Shown here in pieces: positions 7,603 to 14,288 of a stretch of DNA of 14,288 bases. Every line of letters begins with the position of its first letter. Position 1 is the first letter of the stretch. The notes beneath the pieces are model-generated. The model was not told where the DNA came from. It did no database searches and saw only the letters and a list, made by a program, of their open reading frames with translations. The stretch covers positions 1-14,288 of the forward strand of contig RXOD01005405.1 in the NCBI GenBank assembly GCA_005223375.1, in the 5' to 3' direction. The position numbers and the translations under genes are program-made. Source of the DNA: Amoebophrya sp. AT5.2. Taxonomy: Eukaryota; Sar; Dinophyceae; Syndiniales; Amoebophryaceae.

Positions 7603-10600
7603 TCACACCTCCTCTCCGACGTCTTGCCCCCGACCCCCAGCACCCGCCCCCTCCGCGACAACCAAATCAGAATCAAAATCGGGATCGCCCCCCAAACCCC
7701 TTCTTTTTCGCGCTTCCAGCTCCCGGAACAGCGCCGCCCAGAACTGCCCCGTCTCCTCGTGGAACACAGCGTGGATGCTCCGGATGGTATCGAATTTCCG
7801 CAGGTACTCCGCGTCCGGGATTCCTACCAGGATGTCCGGGATCCTCGGCACGTCCCGCCGCGCGACGAAGACCGCGAACCGCAGCCAGGGGACGGAGTGC
7901 TCGAACGCCCCGTGAAACGCGTCCGTGATCAAGACCGGGACACAGCCGTGCAGAATCACCTCGTAGAGCCGCGCGGAGACCGAGCTGAACCCGTCCGGGA
8001 CCAGACAGTACTTCGTCTCGTACATGAACGACCGCCAAACGTCCCGCTCTACCACCTTGTCCAGCACTAAAATTGAGTTCCGGACTGGCAGCTGCGAGTT
8101 TGCTTCTTGTTCTTGTTCTTTTTGCAGCTGCTGTGGTTCCGGTTGGGGCTTATGATTATGATTATGATCATTACGATCCTCCGCCAACAAGGGCTCCTCC
8201 ACCCACTCCCACTGGTTCCACTTTTTGATTCTGGCCACGTCGGACACGAGCCGCCGCGTGCAGGAGTTGACGCTGGCGGCGTAGAAAAGGAGCCGGGTAC
8301 GGTTTTGGGGAGAAGCCGCACGCTCGTCGAAATAGAACGCCGTAGGTACCGGCACCACCACGTCCTGGGGGTAGTAGAGAAAAGCCCGCTTCGACACCGA
8401 CGTCTGGTTCCAGCAAGGGTCGAACGTCAAAGGCAGCTCAACACCAGCGGCTACAGTATTTACTTTTACATCAACATCAACGTCTACACCATGATCTTCG
8501 ACATCAACACCGACTCCCAGCAATTCCCGGAAGAGCCGTTTTTCGTCGGAGTAGCGAAAAACCGGGTCGATCCACTTCGCGCTGTCCCAGTAAGCCTCCT
8601 TGGTCTCGTCCTCGTCATCTTCTTTCTTTAGTTTATCCTCAACTCCATCTTGCACTACTTGATCAAACCTCGGAGGTTCGGAGGTGGCTTGTGCCTCGTC
8701 TCCCTCGTCAATGGCCTGCGCGATGCTGCTCGCGAGCTGGGTACCGTCCTCGTCTGTCTCTGTCTCTGTACTACTTTCTGTACTACTTTCTGTTTGCGCA
8801 CCTGCTCGCAGTCGGAAGCGTCCCGAAAGAACTCCGAGCTGCGCCGACGAGGATGCGGTGGTTTCGGCCGCCGACGCGATCGCCGGCCGGTAGGCGCTCC
8901 TCAGGAGTTCCCCGGCGAGATGAAGTTGTCCCAGTTCTTCGCTTGGGTCTTGCACTGAGACTGACTGCGGGGAAGGATCGACGACCTCTTCCATACCAAT
9001 GCCAATCCTTCTCCGCAGCCAGTGCCTGTCCCCCACGGTGGTCACGGCGTGCCAGCTTTTTACGCGTTCGGAGACGAGCGGATAGTCCACCCGACCCTTG
9101 TCCATGGCAAAGGCAATCACCATCTTGCGCTCCGTCTTTTCGCCAACGTACCACGGCTGGTGCACGAGCCAGTTGTCGATAATCGGCAGCAAGTACTCCG
9201 TCTGCGCAATGGTCTAATAACGAGGGGTCGCGGCGAAGAAGAGGACCGAGCCGCTATTGGGATTGCTTTTGCGCCATTCAGGTCGCGCCGCGACTCCCAT
9301 CACCTCCTGAGGGCAAAAATAAGCGGCAGCTCCACAAATCGATCAGATCGACAAAAGAAAACTCAAAAAAAAGCACCCGCTGGCATCGAGCTACCAAGAA
9401 AACTCCTACCTTCCGAAGAAGCTCCTCTTTTTATCCTAAACAAGCCGACAGAGACAGATTGCATCATTTGAACCACACCAACAAAGCGATTTTATGGCGA
9501 TAGACTGCCGATGCCATTGCCAATCCTCCACTTTAACTCTTAGCCTCGCTTCGCCCTCGGCCTCTCTCCTTCACCCCCTTCCTAGTGCAGGGCTTCCCAG
9601 GTTTTTCTCCGGGTGTTGAAGCCGAATTCGTATCGCAGGGCGTGGTGTTAGGGGTTGAAAAAATCCAGGTCGTGCTTCAGGTTTAGGTTTAGCCGTTATC
9701 GGATCCCAGCACCCATGGCCATGGCCATCGCCCAGCGATACTCGGCTGATAAGGGTCCATCAAGCCGCACTCCTTGGCTCTGTTCGTTAACCCGACACCA
9801 ATAGCAGGGCACTCGCCGGCATTGGCTTCCTATGGCTGCAACCGAGGTATGCTGGGGTGGGAACCGCACACACAAGAAGATGCAGCCCATTCGCACGGGG
9901 AGCATACGCATACCCATACTTCATGACCTCTGACCCCTTCTGCTCCCAGTCCCTGAAGAGAAGAGCTCTAGCAAATTCTTTCAGCAAACCTACACCTGGA
10001 TGTGAACCTGAATTTATTCAACCCTTAATGGTAGACCATCGTGACACAGTGCGGCAGCAGGATGAAGTCCGCTGCTCTCGCGTCCTCCGTCAGGTAGTGC
10101 TGCCCGTTGTCGCGCAAAAACGCGGCGAAAGTAAACTCAAAGCTGTACATGTGCCCGAAGTATTGGCAGGGCAGCGGGAGGTATGCAGAGGAAATAAAAA
10201 TTTGTCCCACCTGCTGTCGACGTTTGTTTCCATTTTTTTCTGAGCGAGCCTCGGGGAGCGATGCTGGCAGTTCATCTCGCCGATTGCTAGGCCTACCGAC
10301 GGGCAGCTTTGTCGACTTGTCGGGGTGCTGCACTACACTCGTTTTTTCGGGGTCCTAAAAAACGACGTCAGGAAGCTCCGATCGCGCAAAACCCATTCCT
10401 TTCAGGGGCATCGCGAGCACAACCTTAAGAACCGAAAATGCTTTACGGTTAAACCTTTCCTGCAGGGACAAACTTCTGTTTCCCGGTTCTTGCATAGGAT
10501 GTTTCTAATCCTCTGCAGCTCGGCGGGGAAGTCTGCGAGAAACCACCTTCTTTCCCCGGAGACCACCTCGTCGAGCGCGTCCGCTGTCGTGCTGCTGCTG

Positions 10601-10743
10601 TTGAGGAGGAGGTAGACGAGGGGCATGAAGATCAGCGGCAGGAGGCAGGAGCCGAGGCCCGAGAGGAAGGAGAGGAAACCGAGAGGAACGACCGTAGAAG
10701 AGATCAGAAACGACCGACCGATGGCGAGCATGTTGAGCAACAT
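7603..10743 (-). CDS. Exostosin-like (GT47) glycosyltransferase, type II membrane protein, about 741 aa
   Basis: My model has exons 10743-10447, 10354-10037 and 9213-7603, all joined in phase 0. GT47 enzymes transfer sugars to glycans in the Golgi. Residues 1-50 start MLLNMLAIGR and are strongly hydrophobic to about 47, a signal anchor. Exon 2 carries the N-terminal domain half (YFGHMYSFEFTFAAFLRDNG, then ARAADFILLPHCVTM), matching the family pattern of a conserved Phe/Glu helix followed by acidic-Ala-Asp-Phe-hydrophobic-Pro. Exon 3 continues with YLLPIIDNW, has a typical PQDVVVPVP, and ends with the hallmark YCLVPDGFSSVSARLYEVIL, then HGCVPVLI (residues 607-634). An acidic, Ser/Thr-rich insertion (about 330-460, with Asp-Val repeats) splits the domain, and a His/Gln/Glu-rich stretch lies near 550-580. 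Exon 3 has no ATG at its start, which is why upstream exons are needed. The first junction (10446-10355) is the least certain. Donor specificity is unknown. Confidence 0.75.
9214..10036 (-). other. Intron (823 bp) of the exostosin-like gene with short inverted termini
   Basis: On the minus strand the donor context is ATG before GTCTACC, and the acceptor context is TTATTAG before ACCATT. ATGGTCTA spans the donor and its exact reverse complement TAGACCAT spans the acceptor, an 8-bp inverted repeat overlapping both splice sites. No exon is obvious inside, although a small one between 9987 and 9800 cannot be excluded. It includes a pyrimidine-rich plus-strand stretch near 9530-9590. Confidence 0.6.
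10355..10446 (-). other. Probable short intron (92 bp), exostosin-like gene intron 1
   Basis: The minus-strand donor GTAAAG follows ACC and the acceptor is CGTTTTTTAG. It is placed because exon 2 is open only from the TAG at the acceptor and has no Met, while the frame starting at 10743 supplies a membrane anchor and then hits a stop. Removing it keeps frame. Nearby GT sites (for example at GGTTTAACC) could be used instead. Confidence 0.45.
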
Positions 10744-11158
10744 ATTTCGATAGAGACATAGATTGGTGGTGGTGGAAGTACTTATTTCTGATTCTGCGCC
10801 GATAAGCGGTTGCCGCGAGACGAGACTTAGATAAAGGCCCGCGCGCCAGCTCCTTCACTACCTCCGATAGACACTCTTACATATATGGCGACTATGTGGC
10901 TTGGTTGCTAAACCGCACCGATGTTCAACACTCTTGCTTGTAAAGATTCTCGTTTACGTGGACGAGGTGGATCTTTCTACTTGTGTTTCTCTCCTGATCG
11001 CTTCTATTGTTGAAACTCAACAGCCTTCGTCTCAACATTGCCGCCCGGCCGTGGAACTGAAACACCGACCAAGAAGCAAGCTGCAATTGATTCCATCCTC
11101 GGGTGGTCCCAGCCATAATTATTGTGAGACGACCCTGGGTCACGACATGGCTGCACTT
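10744..11158. other. 415-bp spacer, no gene seen
   Basis: This lies between the methyltransferase stop (11159) and the exostosin-like ATG (10743). Neither strand has a frame with coding character or a recognisable RNA gene. It must carry the methyltransferase 3' UTR and the leader of the downstream gene. Confidence 0.5.
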
Positions 11159-12172
11159 CTACTCCACTTTAGACTGTATAGCTGTTCCTCCCGCCGGAGC
11201 GGCGGGACTCCTGGGGCCCTCGTCGAGGTCCATCGCTCGAGCCCCGGCCGCCACTGCGTACACGTAAACCGGTTGCTTCGCCAGCTGCGGGTGCTTTGCG
11301 TTTTTGTCTGACCAGCCCATTTCGAGCTGGTACGAACCCACGAGTTCTAGCCCGCTGTTTCGCAACAGCGCACTTGGTTCACTTCCTCCACTGACATCCA
11401 TTTTCATCAGACCGACACCGAGATTGAGTTCCGTGAGCAGCACCAAGTAGCGCAGTTTCAGGCTCTCCCGCGCCAGTTTCAGCGCGACCCGTTCCACAAA
11501 ACAAACGTCAAACATCAACGACGAGAAGAACACCACGGTGGCGTCGGACAGGTCGGCTTCGAGGATGTTGGCGTGGCGGAACTCCGTCCCCGGGTCGAAC
11601 ACATCAAGGTGTTTTGATCCGGACATAAGTCTTGCTATTTTTCGCTGGATTTCCGCCTTTGCCGCCATGCTCGCCTCGAAGCGGCGGCGGCCCAACTCGA
11701 CGCCGACCGCCTTCCGAGCCCGCGTTGTGAGGAACACCTGTAGCACGATTTTCCCTGTGCCGGACCCCAAATCGTAAAACACGTCGTCTGCGAACAGACC
11801 CTCCGGGTAAAGCAAGGACTTGGTAAACGTCGCGCCGGAAGCACTACTTCTAGTAGAGGCAGATGCTGACAGATGAGAGGACGAAGTCGCAAAATTCTGA
11901 CTTATGCCGGAGTTTGCGTGGCCGAACAGCCGGTCCGCGGTGTCGAAGGGGAGTTCCCCGTAAACGCCCGAGTGGCGCCCGGAGGTCGCGGCCATCAGGC
12001 GAACGGAAGCAGAATCCTCCAGCGAGCTTATTTTGCCCTCGATTTGTTCAGGGAAGACCTCGGAAAGCCACCGCCGCACCTGGTCGACGGGAAAAATGAC
12101 GCCACGACGAGGCGTGGAGAGACGGCGGGATCCGGGCCTCGGCGCGTTAGTATGGCGGGTGGAAGCCGCCAT
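11159..12172 (-). CDS. DOT1-like SAM-dependent methyltransferase, 337 aa, single exon
   Basis: An ATG at 12172 opens an intronless frame. Residues 1-110 are basic and Ser/Thr-rich. The Rossmann core starts with VFYDLGSGTGKIVLQV (131-146), the SAM-binding motif I. Next comes KAVGVELGRRRF with the acidic ribose-binding Glu near 160, then FRHANILEADLSDATVVFFSSLMFD (motif II/III region), then LKLRYLVLLTEL. The order DLGSG-GvvLQv, GvE, and a hydrophobic strand ahead of a long helix resembles the DOT1 fold, the H3K79 methyltransferase and relatives, whose nuclear role is chromatin marking. The length is near a minimal DOT1 core. I do not see a full nucleosome-binding extension, so another class I methyltransferase of that branch remains possible. 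The C-terminus (PRSPAAPAGG) is disordered. Confidence 0.65.
   Translation of the reverse strand: MAASTRHTNAPRPGSRRLSTPRRGVIFPVDQVRRWLSEVFPEQIEGKISSLEDSASVRLMAATSGRHSGVYGELPFDTADRLFGHANSGISQNFATSSSHLSASASTRSSASGATFTKSLLYPEGLFADDVFYDLGSGTGKIVLQVFLTTRARKAVGVELGRRRFEASMAAKAEIQRKIARLMSGSKHLDVFDPGTEFRHANILEADLSDATVVFFSSLMFDVCFVERVALKLARESLKLRYLVLLTELNLGVGLMKMDVSGGSEPSALLRNSGLELVGSYQLEMGWSDKNAKHPQLAKQPVYVYAVAAGARAMDLDEGPRSPAAPAGGTAIQSKVE
11189..11207. repeat. 8-bp hairpin near the end of the methyltransferase gene
   Basis: TCCCGCCG pairs perfectly with CGGCGGGA around GAG, inside the last 16 codons (PAAPAGG). It is small and GC-rich and may be a consequence of Pro/Gly codons. Confidence 0.6.
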
Positions 12173-12944
12173 TTATTTTGATTGTTCTCCGCGTCCTTGT
12201 CCTGCCCAGGAACGCGGCGGATGGCTTTACCCTCGACTAATGCAAACTTAGGTACTATGCAGCATATGGAAGATATTATTAGCCGGCTCTTGCTCTGCCT
12301 CTGTGTTCTACCTAAAAGAGCACTACTCTTGGGAACAACAATACGAGCTACTTTCTCTACTTTTTCAAGATTGATTCGCTTGCAGTCACGTGGAAGGCAG
12401 ACGCAGATGAGGCAGAAGTACCGTACGAGAACAACAAAACCAAATCCATATCCAATGTCAAATCTGATGCCGTCCTATCAAAAGAGTGAAAATCGGTTTT
12501 CGCGGGACCGTGTCGGAGATCCGTATGGTTGCGCACGGCTTCGACCGGCGTACAACTGCGGGTAGAGTCTGCACAGACGATGCTCATGGATGTAGCTCTC
12601 CTCTGTCTACTTCAGATGAGCAAAATAGAAACGAGGTCTTGAGGTAAAAAAATATTAACACAGTAAAACATAGGTAAGACGACCGGAAGGCCGCGAGTAG
12701 TCACACTGCGCAAAATGTCCCCCCTACGGTTCTCGTAGTTGGGTGAAACTCGTTCCCTCTCTTTCTAGGTAAGACTATGTAAAAAAATATTTATTCGTAA
12801 AACTGTAACAAGCTGCTAACTCTGACGTAATGCACGTCTACCCCGGAACTCTTCCTCGTGCAGTTTCATCGTCGGCGCATATGCGGCGATCCGGCCTGCT
12901 CCCTGTAGGAGCCCTTCTTGCTTGCCACTTCGCTTTGTCGGTGA
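12173..12944. other. 772-bp spacer, no gene seen
   Basis: This lies between the GH16 stop (12945) and the methyltransferase ATG (12172). Open frames are short and carry no family signal. It holds a bulged hairpin just upstream of the ATG (12189-12217), a repeated 13-mer GTAAAAAAATATT (12644-12656, 12779-12791) and a repeated 10-mer TAGGTAAGAC (12671-12680, 12766-12775). The AT-rich half near 12640-12800 is probably GH16 3' UTR. Confidence 0.5.
12189..12217. repeat. Bulged hairpin 17-45 nt upstream of the methyltransferase ATG
   Basis: An inner stem TCCTG/CAGGA (12200-12204, 12207-12211) stacks on an outer stem CCGCGT/ACGCGG (12189-12194, 12212-12217), with a 5-nt one-sided bulge. If transcribed it would lie in the 5' leader and could influence translation. 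Confidence 0.55.
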
Positions 12945-14288
12945 TCATCCCCCAGCTTCATGATCATCGGATCCCAGGTCCGGCACTTTGTAGACCCTGA
13001 AGTAGTTGATGATGAAGTTCGGCATTCTGCCTCCGTTCACGTGCCGCCACTGTTTTTTTCCGGCTTCCGATCTCACGTACTCTTCGCACGAACCGCCCTG
13101 CTGCATGCTGCTTATGCCCCCCCCCTCCGTCCAGTCGTTGTTCTTCATCAAGCCGTTCACCCAGGGCCCTGCCGGGCACACCGTGAGGTTAATGATGAAC
13201 TTTTGGTCGCCCACTTTTCGGTAGTCGCAGCGTACGCGCCCGGTACTAGGGTCCTTTTCGAAGCTCCACGTTGCGTACGCGCCTGGCATGCTCCCGTCTG
13301 CCAATTGCTTCACCGCCGACTCGTCTGCCCAGCGCAGCCCCTCCGTAATTTCGTGCCGCGCCCACTGCCACACCTTGATCCACTTCTTCGTCCAGCTGTA
13401 GGCGTGCAGCACGCCGCCGGCGTCGTTCAGTTTCGGCCCGTTCAGGCGATGGAAGTCGCCGCCGCAACCGTACTTGTTCTGCTTCACGTCCGAGAGGCAG
13501 TCGTGGTTGAAGTCCTTTCCGTGTCCGTCGCAAAAGTCGTATTGACCCTCGGCGCAGGTGAGCGCGTCGCACTTTGTCTTCACCAGCTTCTCCCCGGTGT
13601 GTAGCCTGCTTGTGAGCGTGGGCTTGTTTGTCGGGCACTCGAGCAGGTCGATCTCGCCCCGGTGCGGCCAATCACCCTCCGGGACGCCGGCGCTCCAGTA
13701 GGCCGGCAGGGTGCCCTGCCCCGTCGCGATCCGCTCCACGTCGATCAAAACCACCGCCCCTACGTTGTACGCCTCTTTCGTTTCTACGCGGAACGACTTG
13801 AACCCGCCCCGGCCGTGGATCTCCTCCCATTCGCCGCTCATCTCGAGCTTGCCCTGCTGCTTGTCCGCGATCTTCTCGAACAACACCTCCTCCTCGTCCA
13901 CGTAGTGCACGCAGCCCTTGGTGGGCTCCTGCATTTCATTCCAGGCGTAGTCCTTTTTGTCCGTGACCCACCGAAAAGCGTCCAACAGCTCGGAGCCGCG
14001 AACGTTGAAAAGGCGGAGAAAGCCACTGTTGTTGTGGTCCACAAGCTCGGGTTTTATGGTGGTCGTAGTGGTCGGCGCGGCGATGGTCGGCGTGGGAGGA
14101 GGTGCCGCAGCTGGGGAGGCCGGGCTGGATCCGGGCAGTGAGGAAGATACTGGCGGTTCATCAAGCTCAAGGGCTGCCGCTGATAAAGGTGTCGCGGAGG
14201 GTCCTTGTGGTGTAGAGAGTGTCCTCTCGTGCGGCGACGGCGGAAGCAGTGGGGGCGGTGCTGACGCCGGCGGCTCCGCCGCCCCCAC
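12945..14288 (-). CDS. GH16 endo-beta-glucanase (laminarinase-like), 5' end outside window
   Basis: At least 447 residues are visible. The frame is open to the window edge, where the first codon is GTG, so the true start and any signal peptide lie outside. Visible residues 1-80 are a Pro/Ala/Ser/Thr-rich linker ending TTTTT, which suggests a secreted or surface-tethered enzyme. The catalytic domain follows. LPAYWSAGVPEGDWPHRGEI leads into the active site EIDLLE (212-217): by the GH16 pattern E-x-D-x-x-E, Glu212 is the nucleophile, Asp214 assists and Glu217 is the acid/base. The extra residue before the last Glu is the form typical of laminarinase-like members, so hydrolysis of beta-1,3(1,4)-glucan is likely. 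Later motifs (YGCGGDF, GGVLHAYSW, IKVWQWARHEI, MPNFIINYFRVY) fit that group, and several Cys pairs fit secretion. It ends at TGA 12945. Confidence 0.88.
   Translation of the reverse strand: MGAAEPPASAPPPLLPPSPHERTLSTPQGPSATPLSAAALELDEPPVSSSLPGSSPASPAAAPPPTPTIAAPTTTTTIKPELVDHNNSGFLRLFNVRGSELLDAFRWVTDKKDYAWNEMQEPTKGCVHYVDEEEVLFEKIADKQQGKLEMSGEWEEIHGRGGFKSFRVETKEAYNVGAVVLIDVERIATGQGTLPAYWSAGVPEGDWPHRGEIDLLECPTNKPTLTSRLHTGEKLVKTKCDALTCAEGQYDFCDGHGKDFNHDCLSDVKQNKYGCGGDFHRLNGPKLNDAGGVLHAYSWTKKWIKVWQWARHEITEGLRWADESAVKQLADGSMPGAYATWSFEKDPSTGRVRCDYRKVGDQKFIINLTVCPAGPWVNGLMKNNDWTEGGGISSMQQGGSCEEYVRSEAGKKQWRHVNGGRMPNFIINYFRVYKVPDLGSDDHEAGG

Noticed and set aside
9679..9693. GTTTAGGTTTAG, two TTTAGG units inside the exostosin intron
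   Set aside because: Two units are too few for a telomeric repeat.
12182..12600. Possible tRNA or other RNA gene in the 12.2-12.6 kb spacer
   Set aside because: No cloverleaf arms or conserved T-loop sequence could be found by eye.
12960..14141. Plus-strand open frames opposite the GH16 gene
   Set aside because: Antisense shadows caused by high GC at third positions; no recognisable domain.
1..14288. Bacterial reading with operons, ribosome binding sites or CRISPR
   Set aside because: Several frames begin only at GTG or TTG within spliced exons, introns are needed to complete proteins, and no regularly spaced CRISPR-like repeats are present.

Overview
The window looks like nuclear DNA from a protist. 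The basis is GC-rich spliced genes, GT-AG introns that restore open frames, and eukaryotic families: a multi-pass amino acid permease, an exostosin-type GT47 glycosyltransferase with an N-terminal membrane anchor, a DOT1-like methyltransferase and a laminarinase-like GH16. Every gene I can support is on the minus strand. One-way gene order, short spacers and introns bounded by inverted repeats recall dinoflagellate-lineage alveolates, for instance parasitic Syndiniales such as Amoebophrya, where transposon-like introns (introners) are known. That placement is an inference from style, not from a marker gene.

Layout in transcription order (right to left). 14288-12945 is a GH16 endoglucanase-like protein with its 5' end outside the window. 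12172-11159 is a single-exon SAM-dependent methyltransferase resembling DOT1. 10743-7603 is a three-exon exostosin-like protein (modelled at 741 aa). 7109-5032 is a three-exon AAAP amino acid transporter (497 aa; both junctions keep frame). 4361-1712 is a two-exon, 741-aa, disordered Q/P/S-rich protein of unknown function. 411-192 is a first or internal exon of an unrecognised gene that runs off the left edge. Spacers of 0.4-1.3 kb hold no recognisable gene.

The genes do not form one pathway. GH16 and GT47 both act on polysaccharides and the permease takes up amino acids, which fits a heterotroph or parasite, but this is only a loose theme.

The most interesting layer is structural. At least three introns carry inverted repeats at or close to their splice sites, and two of them share the terminal octamer ACTGTGAA/TTCACAG(T), so they may be an introner family. 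Separately, four strong hairpins (13-31 bp arms, 11-15 nt loops, unrelated arm sequences) lie within 2.3 kb around the disordered-protein gene. Two are inside its open reading frame, one is in its intron and one is in the spacer upstream. They could come from template-switch mutation, a mobile palindromic element, or hairpin RNA loci.
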